64,000 nt of DNA from Toxotes chatareus (lineage: Eukaryota > Chordata > Actinopteri > Toxotidae): positions 1 through 64,000 of the forward strand of contig JAFBJY010000407.1 of the NCBI GenBank assembly GCA_016801885.1. The letters run 5' to 3'. Each line of letters begins with the position of its first letter. The stretch's first letter is position 1. The position numbers and the translations under genes were made by a program. Positions 1-10,890 of this stretch are shown here, piece by piece. The notes below the pieces were generated by a model. It was not told where the DNA came from and made no database searches. It saw only the letters and a program-made list of their open reading frames with translations.

Positions 1-372
1 CTGCAGGCCATTGTTAACTACATGCACGAAGTAATATAGAACTGCATCAGTGCTCGCTTTCACAGAAACTTGTCTTAGCAATAATGACAGTGATGACACG
101 CTGCACATCGACAGCTTTGCCCCCGATCTGACCTCGACCGGGACACAGAATGCACCGGGAAGCTACATAGCAGAGGTGTGTGTTTCTATGTAAACACATG
201 CTGGTGCTCCACGGTTGTCGCCAGAGAGGAGCTGCAATGTAGACATAGAGCTTCTGGTCACTCTCTTCGTCCCTTCTATCTTCCAAGGGAATTCTCGAGC
301 TCTTCCTCATCCTGGTTGACATTTACCCCCCCAGAGCAAATGCAACTGCAGCTGCTGAACACATAAAGGACA
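1..372. other. Unassigned non-coding sequence
   Basis: No reading frame here resembles a known family, and no repeat end or RNA gene is recognisable. Short open frames on both strands lack domain signatures. Confidence 0.4.
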
Positions 373-1498
373 CTGTAAATGTCACCGAGTAGAGGGACTG
401 TGGTAATATAACACTTTTCGTCTCTGTGGGAGCAGGCACATCAAAACAACAACACTCAGAGGAAGGTTCAGTTAAAAAATATATAAATACCTTTATTACA
501 AACGTAGTTAAAACACAGTGAGTAAAACCAGAGTACTCCAGATACTTGAATTTAAAAAAGTCCTGCAGGTTGTCCACCTGACCAGATGGGGGTGTAGAGA
601 GTCCCCGGGGCAACAGGTCCCTGTGTGGCCGTTGGATGGTAGCTTGGGGGAAAGGGGAAAACAAACAAAAAACAGGGCAACTATCAGGGTAGTCAACGGT
701 CCATCGATCTTTATATGAGCTATCTTAGTCCCAGAAACAAAATTAAGAAATCTTCTCTGGGTGAGGGCTAGTACTAATAAAATAAGATATAAGGATAAAG
801 AATAACAAAACCCAAAAGAAACCAACACAAAACAACGCAAGCCTTTAAAGTACTATTCCACTGCAAATAAACCCACTCCAACTCAGTAAGGCCCGATCCA
901 CAAGATTTCTAAAATAGTTTAGGAGAAATGCCTTAACTCCTGACACGTCCAATCTGTCCCAGAATGTCCAAAGTTATCCCCACCCCAAGAACAAAAGAAA
1001 GAAATTATCGTGGCAACACGCCGTCACACACTGCTACTTCAGTCGGTGTACATAAAGAATGAAGAGGTACTTAACCGCAGGAGGGGTAGAACGCGTCCCC
1101 ACCCTCCACTTTCACCCGAGGCTTCCCCTTTCGCAACGCAATGCCTGTGGCGTGATGGCGGCCTGGATCCCCACTCAGCAGCGGGCGCACATGACTCGAC
1201 CGGGACGCTCCTCTCGCGCTGTTCACGGACTCTTAGGCCAAGATGGCGTGGCGGCAACCTGCCCAGCACTCGTGCACGCAGTGTCCTCAGCCGCTTCTCC
1301 TCCTGATCAACTCAGCTGCTTCTTCCGCCTGCTGCCCGAAGTTCCCCGCTGTCCGCTGTCTCTGTAACAAGAGAACAAACTCGCCTCTCGCGCCACACAC
1401 ACACCTGTCTCTTATCCTGTTCCCAATTACTTCCGGTGGCTGCGCACGCACCCTCTCAAACACACATACACACGCTCACACTTAGTCACCCTGTGACA
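373..1498 (-). repeat. LTR-like block, antisense
   Basis: Read on the minus strand, this block begins TGTCACAGGG near 1498. It runs through a GC-rich stretch (about 1100-1490) and a long T-rich stretch, then meets an AATAAA-type signal (TTTATT on the plus strand at about 491). It ends near a GGTGACA motif. That order resembles U3-R-U5 of a long LTR, and a second block with the same layout lies at 11.9-13.3 kb. No second LTR, gag or pol lies next to it, so it would be a solo LTR or a degraded end. A host promoter with its first exon is an alternative. Confidence 0.28.
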
Positions 1499-1508
1499 TA
1501 AACAGACT

Positions 1509-1535
1509 GTCCGCACTAGTCAGACTAGTGCGGAC
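1509..1535. repeat. 27-bp palindrome (13-bp arms, 1-bp centre)
   Basis: GTCCGCACTAGTC at 1509-1521 is followed by a single A and then its exact reverse complement at 1523-1535. It sits between the LTR-like block and the LINE ORF1 fragment. Confidence 0.85.
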
Positions 1536-1559
1536 TAGAAAGGCAGATGTAACTATGCT

Positions 1560-1757
1560 AAAACAGTGTCGGACTCCCTAGTCATCTCTGGACCCCTGCC
1601 CGATTTGACCAGTGATGACATGTTTAGCCGCATGTCATCATTCCGTCGCTGGACTGGAAAACCTGGTCTGATTAGGAGAGACGGCATCCATCCCACTTTG
1701 GATGGTTCAGCTCTCATATCTAGAAATATGGCAGATTTTATTAGGCTGATGATTTAG
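1560..1757 (+). pseudogene. LINE ORF1 esterase (SGNH-type) C-terminal fragment
   Basis: The frame ends in a run containing RRDGIHPTLDGSALISRNMA and a stop at 1757. The D-G-I-H-P block matches the conserved Asp/His region at the end of SGNH/GDSL-type esterase domains, which are known in ORF1 of some CR1/L2-type fish LINEs. Only about 60 residues remain; the N-terminal catalytic Ser block is absent. It lies on the plus strand and butts against LINE pieces of the opposite strand, so it is not in normal order with them. Identification rests on one motif block. Confidence 0.5.
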
Positions 1758-2770
1758 ATGAAGGAATCATAGAAGTTAGTTGGTGAAGATCAATGGAAGA
1801 GAAACTTTCTGAATCCGATTTTACTGTTTCTGAGGTTCCTGTGCTTAAAGAAAAATCTGTGCTAATTGAGAGCAGGAGGTGATCAAATTTGCCTCTGATA
1901 GAATTTTTATTATTAAAGAAGCCCATGAAGTTGTTACTGCTGAGAGCTATAGGAATACATGGATCAATAGAGCTGTGACTCTCTGTCAGTCTGGCTACAG
2001 TGCTGAAGAGAAACCTGAGGTTGGTTTTATTTTCTATTAATGAACAGTATTAGGCTTCTCTAGCATTACAGAAGGACTTCCTGTATGCTTTAAGTCTATC
2101 TTGCCAGGCCAAGCAGGATTCTTCCAATTTGGTGGAACACAAAATCCTCTCAAGTTTTCATGTTGTTCGCTTTAATTTGTGAGCTTGTGCGCTAAGTTAC
2201 AGAGCAAACCTCTTTTGTTTCACTGTTGTCTTTCTCAGAGGAGCAATTTAGTCAAGTGTGATTCACAGTGAGTCAGCAACTTTGTCGGTATGACACTGAG
2301 TTAAGTACTGATGTAATCATTTCTTTAAAGAAGAGGATTCTGTGGTAAGACTGTTAAATGTTCAATCTCAATGCCATATGACAGAACAAGGTCAAGGTGT
2401 AGTTAAGACAATGAGTTGGTTTATTTACACTTTGAGAGAAGCCAACTGAGTCTAATAATGAGATAAACACAGAGCTAAAGCTATCATTGTTAACATCCAC
2501 ATGAATATTGAAATCACCTAAAATAATGACTTCATCTGCACTGAGAACTAAACTTGATAAAAACTCAGAGAATTCAGACGGAAACTCAGAGTTCGGCCCA
2601 GGAGGGAGGTACACTATAACAAACTGAACTTGCTGTAATGTTTTCCAGGTTGGATGAGAAAACCTAAGCACAAGGCTTTCAAATGAGTTATAACTGAGTG
2701 CCCTCAAAGATGATGGAGACAGCCAGAGTATAAGAATGCTCTGACTCAAAAATCACGATTCAAATTTCAC
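1741..2770 (-). mobile_element. L2-type LINE fragment (endonuclease end and start of RT)
   Basis: On the minus strand, 2749-2354 encodes the end of an apurinic-like endonuclease domain, with a recognisable ILGDFNIHVD block (residues about 75-85 of the frame) followed by the SVNKPTH region. Frame 1926-1741 then matches the linker before the RT core, with F-S-S/P-I-D-L and S-K-S-S blocks also seen in the LINE copy at 17.2-19.6 kb. DNA similarity to that copy continues through 1926-2110. The RT core and 3' end are missing. The piece is degenerate and non-functional. Confidence 0.75.
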
Positions 2771-3330
2771 TAAACCTAAAAACTGGTAAATGGCTTCGTT
2801 TATATAGAACTTTTACCCACAGCTCTTCACATGCTGCCTCTCATTCACCCATTCACACACGCTGATGGTGTTAGGTGTAGTCGTTTTAATTTGATCACCT
2901 GTGAAAGAGGGAGGTAAGGAGGCCTTACCTTTTCTTTTGTTCAGAGCCTTTTAGGAAACAGGGGTATCGAGACGGTCTTTTGACCTCATGTGAACAAGGA
3001 TTTGTTACAGATGAACTGAATAAAACTAAATAATGGATTCGACATCTGTGATTTTTGCATTATTTTTGGAACGTGTGAGTCAAGCCAGTGGAGCCCTGTT
3101 ATGAAGGCACGGAGTTAAAATGGCAGATGGCAGCCAGATACCATACAAGGTGCTGGTCTGGCCATCAGGGCTGGTTTGAGGTTGACGTTTTAGCCTAAGA
3201 ACACTTGAGCTGTGATTAATGGACAAACCTCTCTACCTGCTGAGACACAGCTGCTCTGTACTTACAACTAATGAACTATTTTATCAGAGGATTCAAACTA
3301 AATCAAATCAGGTACCGACATTAACACAGT

Positions 3331-3687
3331 TACAGTCAAGACCTGAAGTATTTGGACAGTTATTGTTCTTCAGACTCTGAGCTTCAGCACATTGAATCTG
3401 AATTAAAATAATGGATCCTACATTAAAGAGCCAAGTCTCAGCTTTAATTTGAGCAGGTTGACATCAGTATAGAAAGAACTGTGTGGGAGATTCAGCCCTT
3501 TTAGTTGTTCAAAAGTAACTGGACAAATACACATGAAGTGAAACAAACTCATCAGATTTAATATTTAGTGTAAAATCCTTTGCAGTCATTGACTGTAGTA
3601 TTCATTATTATATTTTAAAGTGAATGTGTTGAGAGCCTGAAGAAAAAAGCATGTCTAACTCTCCAAATACTTACGGCCTTGACTGTA
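3331..3687. mobile_element. Tc1/mariner-like MITE, complete copy
   Basis: About 355 bp bounded by inverted ends: TACAGTCAAGACCTGAAG.. at the left and ..CTTACGGCCTTGACTGTA at the right. Both ends carry CAGT next to a TA dinucleotide, the usual Tc1/mariner target site. There is no coding capacity. Truncated relatives lie at 26172-26484 and 28833-29145, also upstream of LRR exons, so the element spread with the NLR segment. Confidence 0.7.
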
Positions 3688-3861
3688 CATGTCTGTTTAT
3701 GACTGATTGTGTCATATTTAACTGTCATGTCTCTAACTTGTTGAGAATAAAACAGAAAGGATTTGAATTAGAGCCAATGAAAGAAACTGAGAGTTTTTTT
3801 CCTTTGATTGTCCTTTCAACACAAATGTTATTTGACTTTTTCTTCATTGTTTCCTCTTCAG

Positions 3862-4035
3862 ACTGAGCAGCTGTAACCTCTCAGAGAGAAGCTGTGAAGC
3901 TCTGTCCTCAGTTCTCAGCTCCCAGTCCTCTAGTCTGAGACACCTGGACCTGAGTAACAATGACCTGCAGGATTCAGGGGTCAAGCTTCTGTCTGCTGTA
4001 CTGAAGAGTCCACACTGTACCCTGAAGACTCTCAG
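3862..4035 (+). CDS. NLR LRR exon (174 bp)
   Basis: Acceptor TCTTCAG precedes 3862 and donor GTCAGG follows 4035. The 174-bp length is the standard ribonuclease-inhibitor-type LRR exon of fish NLR genes. The translation has the repeat signature LSSCNLSERSCEALSSVLSS, then LRHLDLSNNDLQDSGVKLL. The frame is open throughout. It is the first exon left of locus 1 and has lost everything upstream. Confidence 0.88.
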
Positions 4036-4320
4036 GTCAGGATCCATCAACCTGTTTAGCTGATGATTTGCTCATATCTGATTTACATCAGTGGATAAAC
4101 AGACAACTTCTGTAGGATTGTTCACAGTAAAGTTTACTGAAGTTCAGCAGAGCTTTTTAAAATCCTACAGATGATGTTTAAAGACTTTGCTCAAATACAT
4201 TGAACCTGGACCAAAATGGAGCAGAACCAAAACAAAAATAAAATATGAACAAAAACAACAACAGAACAGAGCAGCAGGTGTTGACAGAGGGTTCCTGTGT
4301 GATGTTGTGTGTGTCTGCAG

Positions 4321-4493
4321 GCTGTCAGGATGTCTGATCACAGAGGAAGGCTGTGCTTCTCTGGCCTCAGCTCTGAGCTCCAACCCTCCCATCTGAGAGA
4401 GCTGGACCTGAGTTACAATCATCCAGGAGACTCAGGAGTGAAGCTGCTGTCTGCTGGACTGAAGGATCCACACTGGAGACTGGACACCCTCAG
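4321..4493 (+). pseudogene. NLR LRR exon with 1-bp deletion (173 bp)
   Basis: The exon runs from acceptor CTGCAG to donor GTATGG. It encodes LSGCLITEEGCASLASALSS, then shifts frame because a C-run is one base shorter than in the copy at 30628-30801, which is 174 bp. After the shift the normal LRELDLSYNHPGDSGVKLL block is in another frame. This is either a real null mutation or a homopolymer error in the assembly. Confidence 0.85.
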
Positions 4494-5297
4494 GTATGGA
4501 GAGGCCTGCTGCAGCCACAGACAGTGTGTGATAGAGGAGGAAGAGCTGGAAACATTTAGTGTGTCACAGCTGATGACAGATCTCTACACAAGTGCTTTGA
4601 ATTCAACAACAACACAAAGAGGAGTTTCTCTATTTCTGACTTCAGTATCTCATCATGACTCACTGTGTCATATTTAAGAGAAAATATGTGACAATCATTA
4701 AATCAGGTGTGGTCAGCTGTTTTCTGTGACCTGAGCAGGACTTTTCACACTGGATTTCATGCTGCATCAGCACAAAGCCAGCGTGGAAACTTTTGAGCTG
4801 CAGCTGGTTGAACTGCTCCTGAACCAACAGAGCCACTTTCACCACAACAACCCCAAAGACTTTAGATACCTGTTCAGTGCTGACACACTAATAATAACAT
4901 ACCAACAATAATAAGACCATCTACACTGCTCAGAGACATTCATCTGCCAGTGTCTCAAACCAAGGAGGAAATGAAATCAGGTCTCTGATCATGTCTCTGT
5001 CTTCTAAAATATCCATGATCAGTAATCAGCTGAACCTCTCTGAGATCCTGATCTTGTCATTCTGAGATCTTTTGTTGTGTCTCACACCAAAAGTGATATC
5101 AAATGGAGAAGACAAATGATGAAATCTTTCCTCCATGTCACCTCCCTGCTCCGTATAATTCCAACATAAGGACTCCAGGTCCTTTGTCTCTTTGCTGAAT
5201 GAACAGAATAATCAAACCATCTGTGTATGAGAGCCATGTAATGTCCATGTTTGCATGCTGAAAGAGAACGTGCTGGTCTGACCCCTCCTCCTTTCAG

Positions 5298-5344
5298 GGT
5301 AAAGCCTGGTGGAGTCCGATGGTTGAGTCCAGGTCTGAGGAAGT
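5298..5344 (+). CDS. NLR linker exon before B30.2 (47 bp)
   Basis: Acceptor CTTTCAG and donor GTAAGTG bound a 47-bp exon encoding GVRWLSPGLRK. A near-identical exon at 32152-32198 holds the same place in locus 2. Its phase joins the following exon to give K-Y-F-C-E-L. It is too short to be found by open-frame scanning. Confidence 0.75.
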
Positions 5345-5472
5345 GTAAGTGTGGTTTTCATTTGATTCCTGAAAACAAAGCAGCTCACATTCAACCATCT
5401 TCAAAGTGTCAATCAATGATCAGGTGATAGATCAATAACTGCAGCTGTGTTGTGTCTTCTTCTCTCCATCAG

Positions 5473-6017
5473 ATTTCTGTGAACTCACCATCGACACAAA
5501 CACAGTAAACAGAGAGATCAAACTGTCTGACAACAACAGGAAGGTGACACGTGTGAAGGAGGATCAGTCATATCCTGATCATCCAGACAGATTTGACCAG
5601 TGTCCTCAGCTGCTGTGTAGTAATGGTCTGACTGGTCGCTGTTACTGGGAGGTCGAGTGGAGAGGAAAGGTTCATGTATCAGTGAGTTACAGAGGAATCA
5701 GAAGGAAAGGAGACAGAGGAAAGTGTGTGTTTGGAGACAACGATCAGTCCTGGAGTCTGTTCTGCTCTGATGGTCGTTACTTTGTTTGGCACAATAACAG
5801 AAAGACACCTGTCTCCTCCTCATCTTCATCATCTTCCTCTGTCTCTGGCAGAGTAGCAGTGTATGTGGACTGTCCTGCTGGCTCTCTGTCCTTCTACAGA
5901 GTCTCCTCTGACTCACTGATCCACCTCTACACCTTCAACACCACATTCACTGAACCTCTGTATCCTGGGTTCAGGTTGTTGTGGTCTGGTTCCTCAGTGT
6001 CTCTGTGTAGAGTGTAG
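5473..6017 (+). CDS. PRY-SPRY (B30.2) terminal exon, locus 1
   Basis: The exon opens after CTCCATCAG and stays open to the stop at 6015-6017, about 181 residues, a normal B30.2 length. PRY hallmarks are TIDTNTVN, LSDNNRKVT and YPDHPDRFD. SPRY hallmarks are CYWEVEW and the VAVYVDCPAGSLSFY block (the LDYE-type motif), with LYPGF near the end. An internal run of nine serines lies in the loop after the WHNN segment. In NLR proteins this domain is C-terminal and thought to bind ligand. It is 80-90% similar by eye to the copy at 32327-32874. Confidence 0.9.
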
Positions 6018-7424
6018 CAGAGAGAGTCTCCTCCTGTTAGAGAAACTCTCTCACTGTTGAACAGATAGTTCAGCCTGTACATGTCTGTCTCTTTCATTCA
6101 CACACACCTTTTCAGATTCATGTATTCAAGCAGTTTATTTGTTAAACTCTTCTAAATGATTCCTTGTAAACTTCTTCCTCTTCCAGTCCTTTAAAGATGG
6201 AAGCTACGATTATTACAGGAGAAAAATGTTGCTGACTTTTACTTTTTTAAGATTCTAATCATGATCTTGTCCTTTCACATTAAAAGCATCATTGTGAACA
6301 TCAGTGTTTGTCTTTCTCTGAATCTTGGGACAACTGAGCTGATTCAGTTCAAACTAAAATGCTGCCACAGTTTATCTGAAAGATCTGAGAAAAAACAAAG
6401 ATAGAAACTTGTCAAACTGTCTTTCAGAGGTTCACAGAGTTAAAAAACTCCTGACTACTCTGAAGAGTTTGAGCCTCGATTCTATGAATTTTAAAAGTCA
6501 ACTTAAAAAACAGACTCAGAAAAGATGAGAGTGAAAACCAGCAGCTTAAATTTGACTAAAACAAGAAGCTGTGAAGTTTATTTCAAAAATATTTAAAGAG
6601 TTTTTCAAGTCCAGAGCTCATCTATGACCATCATTTTTTTATTGGATATATCCTGTCAGCTTTGTTGCCATTTTACACAGTGCACAGCCTCCATTAAATT
6701 CTTTTACAGCATATTTCCTGATAATCAATGTTAGAATTTTTTTACAGTGCATCTCCTGTATATCATTTTACAGTGATCCTTTTAGTTTTTTTCACAGTAT
6801 ATCTGCTTGTACAGAAAACATGGATGGAATAATACATCGAACATTATACAAACTATGACCAGTCCTCATCTTCCTGCTGATGTCATCAGTACTGATTGGT
6901 ACATATTGATCCTAATAATCAGTGTGAGTCCTGTTGGACACTTGTCAGTGTGACCACTGGAGGGCAGTAAACTCTCTGATTATTTGTCCATCAGTCAGAC
7001 ATCAGTATTTATAGCAGTGTAATAATATGTGTGTTCACATACAGAGAGTCATTATCAGACTGATGAACATTAGAGCTAAAATAAGTTAGTAAATGTGGAA
7101 TAATGTCAGTGTTAACATCAGTATCATTGTCAGTGCTGTGTGGAGGGCACTGGAGGGCAGAAGACTCCTGTTCAGTCAACAAATATCAACAAACAGTGAA
7201 AGAAAAGGAAAGTTTTCACTGTTTATTGATGCACATCAGACACAGCTGAGGTCAAAAGTAGATGTGGTGAGGCTGCACCTCCCCCCCCACCCCCGCCAGG
7301 TGGCTTAGCTGTATTATTGTCACACAAATGTGGGTTTTCTTTTTAGTTTAAGGAATAAAAAAAATGATGGCTGGAGTCGCAAATAGCATTTGAGCGGTGC
7401 ATTTATTTACAGGTAAAAAAAAAT
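6018..7424. other. 3' flank of NLR locus 1, duplicated
   Basis: No gene is seen. The sequence matches the flank of locus 2 (32875-34391) with small indels, including the TGGACACT..GGAGGGCAG stretch near 6930-6970 and the poly-C stretch near 7282. It is part of the segmental duplication. Confidence 0.6.
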
Positions 7425-8400
7425 GTAGTGATGGACAAATGATACCGAGGCTGTGGAGCTTGTGTCACTCTTCCTGAAGCGGAGTGATTCGAAACGCTGT
7501 GTCTGAGCTTGTATCAAAACACCAGTGTCACGTGACTGATGACGTTCAAAGCTTTGAACGTTATCGCTGTTTCGCTTTACGCTTCATTGCTTCAAAATGT
7601 TTCGAAGCCTTTCATTGGCTCATAGTCTTTCCGTGTGTGTCATTGGCTCATGGCGTTTCAATGCATTCTGAGCTTGACAGTTTTGACAGATTTGAGTGGT
7701 TTGGTGCCATACCAGCAATATAAGATACATCATTATGCTTCAAAATGGGGTTGTGAGGAGATAGAGATTTGGAGAGTGAGAGTATTTTGTTTGAGTATTA
7801 AGTTTCTTGGCGAGTACCACCAATAAGCGATGTTCTAACGTTTGGGATCATTTTGATCTCATACATTTTATGTTTCCATAATTGAATTGTATTTTTAATC
7901 TTTAAATGGGTCTCAAAATTACAATTGCTTATATGTGCAGTGTTTGCTCTGTACACAAGAGTTGTCTTACAGCAACAACACATCATCTATGCTGAGAGAC
8001 ACTATGCCAGGCATGATGACAATCATACCCAGCAAACCAGTGACCCTGTCAACACTGGAAATCCTGACAGTAAGCTAAATATATATGTATATGTACTGTA
8101 TATATGTATGTATGTGTCTATTTATTGTAGATGTTGTGTATCATATTCATATAGCAATCTTTCTCCCACACAGTGTCCAGAAAACAGAAGCTGGATGAGG
8201 CCTTGGTGGACATGATAGTTAAAGATGGTCAGCGTTTTTCTATTGTTGAGGATGAAGGGTTATAAAACTTCATTAAAATCCTGGACCCATCATTCTCCAT
8301 TCCAAGCAGCAAAGCTGTAAAGGCAATTGTGGAAGCAAGGTACACTGTAACCAAAGAGAAGGCCTTGGCAGAAATTAACGGTGCCTACAATGCATAATCC
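7425..8400 (+). pseudogene. hAT transposase relic, 5' end and N-terminal part
   Basis: The left end TAGTGATGGACAAATGATAC resembles hAT terminal inverted repeats and matches 34392 onward. Exon-like segment 7925-8069 ends at donor GTAAGC; the next starts after CCCACACAG at 8174. The second encodes KLDEALVDMIVKDGQRFSIV, EDEG, then a stop in frame, then KAVKAIVEARY. That is the conserved segment between BED finger and catalytic core in ZBED/hAT transposases. The catalytic core and C-terminal dimerisation region are absent. It is dead by truncation and a stop near 8263. Confidence 0.7.
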
Positions 8401-8559
8401 CACATTTCAGTGCCTTGAGCATCAGCTCCCCTTTGTCTGTTACATTTATGGCTGAAAAGACACTGCTGCAAATAGGCTGCGGCGTGCGGCAAACGCGCTT
8501 TGTTGGATCCACCCATCATGCACTGCTCTGCCAAAAACAAAGGAACACTGTGTGAAATG

Positions 8560-9005
8560 CCACTAGTCAAGCTGTCTCTTGGGAAAGAAAGCAAAGGCAC
8601 ACGTGGTACACTTTTCTTGTCTCAAAGATGCCAGCATCCCCACCAAAGCCTAAAAATGAAGTATACCAGCAAAATAACAACATCTAGCACACATTTCTTT
8701 TTCGAAAGAAAGAGCAAAGTCAGACAGGGAGCTCACACTTGTGGCGCTCTATAAAGATGTTTGACTTTTCACCAACTCAAAAGGCTCAGCCATAAGGCCA
8801 AGCCAGCCAAAAACAACTTCAACTCATTGGTGTTCCTCTCCACGGAAGACTTTAGTAAAAGGCGAAAGACTTGTGCGTTATGAAGAGAAACAAGAGTCAG
8901 AACAGGCCTGTCTCAGAGAGCAGCTGAGGACCCTAGTCGTCCCAGCTACCACCGTCATGCGTGCGCCTCCCTTGGCTTGCGTGCGTGCTAAATCCCAGCC
9001 TCCCC
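8560..9005. repeat. 0.45-kb dispersed repeat, uninterrupted copy
   Basis: The segment starts CCACTAGTCAAGCTGTC and ends near AAATCCCAGCCTCCCC. It recurs at 45901-47402, split there by an L2 insertion, and in rearranged form at 53491-53679. It has no coding capacity that I recognise. This copy supplies the empty site for the L2 insertion at 45966. Confidence 0.75.
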
Positions 9006-9054
9006 TCCCTCTTGTGTTTTTTTCTTGTCTTTTTCAGAGGCTCTCTCTCTGCTC

Positions 9055-9280
9055 TTTATTCAGGACAGAGACCAACAGCAGAGGAAAGTAAAGCTCCAAA
9101 AGTCATTAGCATCAGAGCAGTATCACAGAGTGTCTGCAACTTTACTGTGAATCATCCACTGCTGGAGGTCACAGCTCAGAGTGGAGAGAGAGCTGTGTAA
9201 TGTGCTGTCAGATTCAGAGCTTAAATCAATACACAACTTTTCTGAACTGTATCCTGATACTGGATGGATGGAAAGGTACG
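9055..9280. repeat. Duplicated non-coding block (direct copy at 57072-57295)
   Basis: The run from CTCTTTATTCAGGACAGAG to GATACTGGATGGATGGAAAG is nearly identical to 57072-57293, apart from a few small indels. The hAT fragment at 9281-9502 follows only this copy. Function unknown. Confidence 0.75.
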
Positions 9281-9502
9281 TTCTGAGGGTGTGGATGTTG
9301 CTTGCATACAGAGATAACTTGTTGCCAAGTCAGAAAGCTTTGGCAGAGTGTCCTTCATGTCAATACATATTTTGCATTGTGCACTGTTAGCATCGATGCT
9401 GCTAAAATGGAGCCACGCTCTAAATCTTTTCTGCTTTTTACACAGACTTACACGGAAAAACAGAAGAATCCTTTGATCCTTCTTTTCCCATAAAGATGTC
9501 AA
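9221..9502 (-). pseudogene. hAT-type BED finger fused to hAT dimerisation domain
   Basis: One open minus-strand frame contains KRFRAWLHFSSIDANSAQCK, the start of a BED-type zinc finger with C-x2-C. It is followed directly by LPKLSDLATSYLCMQATSTP and SERTF, the C-terminal hAT dimerisation motif. The whole catalytic region, normally over 400 residues, is missing between them. This looks like an internally deleted, non-autonomous hAT derivative. The last part of the frame reads into the duplicated block at 9055-9280 and is not transposase. Confidence 0.65.
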
Positions 9503-9527
9503 GATGATTTTGTCAGTTCCCTAAACA

Positions 9528-9528
<1 letters not shown>

Positions 9529-9567
<39 letters not shown>
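9529..9567. repeat. (AC)n microsatellite
   Basis: About 19 uninterrupted CA units. A (TG)n stretch lies at 9938-9957. Confidence 0.95.
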
Positions 9568-9568
<1 letters not shown>

Positions 9569-9959
9569 ATCATGGAGAATATAGGACTTACAGCAAATCA
9601 GGATCTGTATTGATTGTTTTACCTGATGCTGCTCTGACAACTACTACTTGCAGAACAAAGTGTGTGTGTGCATTAAAATAAGGGTTAGTAGACACATTAA
9701 GGTCTCATCTATCTGCACAAACAAATCTCTCTTGTGTTCTATTCATCCAGTCAGCTAATAATATTCACAGTTTCATAGAAAACAAACAGAAACATAATGT
9801 ATCACACAGGCTGTTCCACATAGACCTAGCATAGCATTTGGAGCAGGCACACAATTAAATTCCTCAAAGGCCAAATGGATTTTCTGATTGTGTCATTCTT
9901 CAGAATGGCTGTGGGCTCTGTTACATTTAAACAAGATGTGTGTGTGTGTGTGTGTGTTT

Positions 9960-10235
9960 GTCCTTTGATGCCTTTGATGTATCAACATTCTACAGCCTGA
10001 TGTCACAGGCTGCAGTAAGTGGACACACAGCCAGAGACAAGTTCAGAAGTCAAACAGGAGCAGAAACAGTTGGACTGGACAGGACTTGCTCATGATTTAG
10101 GAAGAAAGAAGCACTCAGATATTTCTGCACAATTATTGACAAGGAAGAGAGGAGCTACTGCTGTTACAAGGACAAGAGGAAACTACAGGAAAGTCCAGAT
10201 CACCTCCAAGGTTTTCAGTAAGTCAAAACCTTTTT
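9960..10235. repeat. Recent duplicate block (inverted copy at 54560-54840)
   Basis: About 270 bp is almost identical to the reverse complement of 54560-54835. I count about two substitutions over the compared span. It contains a 67-codon open stretch ending at a donor-like GTAAGTC, but the frame has no ATG, so coding is not supported. It is either a young repeat or a recently duplicated untranslated exon. Confidence 0.7.
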
Positions 10236-10724
10236 TAGTTGATGTCAGTGTTTCAGTCCCGTAGGATGTGTTTGTTAAATTGTTATGATGTCTAATCACA
10301 CAAGAACTTCAGCCCAAAGGTTTCAGTACATGTTCAGTTTATTTATGCTGATTGTATCTGTGAGATTTTCATATTGTCAACTTAGGTTTCCATATTTGGG
10401 TTCAGAGCATTATGGTTTGTGTTAAAGGAAAGGTGCCTATTTTTTCAAGTTTGTCTTTTAAACTTCAAATGTTCAAAAACATTCACATGCTTTTATGTAA
10501 ATTGAAATCATTTGTGGTTGTTGCTTTGGATCCTCCTAAATGATGGAGCATAAAATCCACAGTCCATGTCCTGTGTAAAAGGGACGTCCAAAGTTCAAAA
10601 GAAGCAAACATGAGGCTTAGCAGTCTGACTTATATAGTTGAAACAGGCGTCCTCCAAGTCTTTTTATCATTTATGTTGAAGATCAACCACCAGTGCTTTG
10701 CATGTGTATATGTGACTGTATCTT

Positions 10725-10890
10725 AAAGACATTTGAGGTATTTTTATTCCTTTATTATGGACAGTAGAGAGATGACAGGAAATCAGCTAGAGACAAATTT
10801 ATCAAAGAGCCCAAAGGAATTTGAACCTGGGATGTTGTAGTCGATGTTCAGCACCTTAGACCCTTCATTACAGAGCTGCCCTGAAAAGTA
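10725..10890 (-). repeat. tRNA-derived SINE-like repeat
   Basis: On the minus strand the block begins GGCAGCTCTGTAATGAAGGG (A-box-like) and carries CAGGTTCAAATTCC (B-box-like) at tRNA spacing, followed by an A-rich/T-rich part ending near TTATTATGG. This fits a degraded tRNA-headed SINE. No target duplication was identified. Confidence 0.42.

Larger units (their letters stand above)
3862..6017 (+). pseudogene. NLR (NACHT-LRR-B30.2 family) 3' fragment, locus 1
   Basis: Four exons of a fish-type NLR gene lie here in order: LRR 3862-4035, LRR 4321-4493, linker 5298-5344 and B30.2 5473-6017. Splice sites are canonical. No NACHT, FISNA or N-terminal exon lies upstream, where the window holds LINE and LTR-like sequence, so this is a 3' half only. 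The second LRR exon is one base short (CCCC to CCC near 4383-4387), which shifts the frame. Intact members are cytoplasmic sensors in which LRR and B30.2 parts are thought to contact ligands. This copy could encode at most an isolated B30.2 product. Confidence 0.85.
2815..7510 (+). repeat. Segmental duplication, copy 1 (partner 28620-34490)
   Basis: This segment holds a Tc1-like MITE, two LRR exons, the linker exon, the B30.2 exon, 3' flanking sequence and the left end of a hAT element. The same order and close sequence recur at about 28620-34490. Copy 2 carries extra material: more LRR exons, LINE insertions and extra MITE pieces. The right edge falls inside hAT sequence (AGTGATGG..CAAATGATAC at 7427 and 34394), so the hAT end was probably present before or copied with the segment. 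Confidence 0.8.

Noticed and set aside
9529..9567. Short regularly spaced repeats as possible array
   Set aside because: A simple CA microsatellite with no spacers. No CRISPR-like structure exists in the window, nor is one expected in a vertebrate.
10019..10264. Conserved open frame repeated at 54477-54761
   Set aside because: It has no ATG start, and its conservation is explained by near-identity of the whole duplicated block, including non-coding parts.
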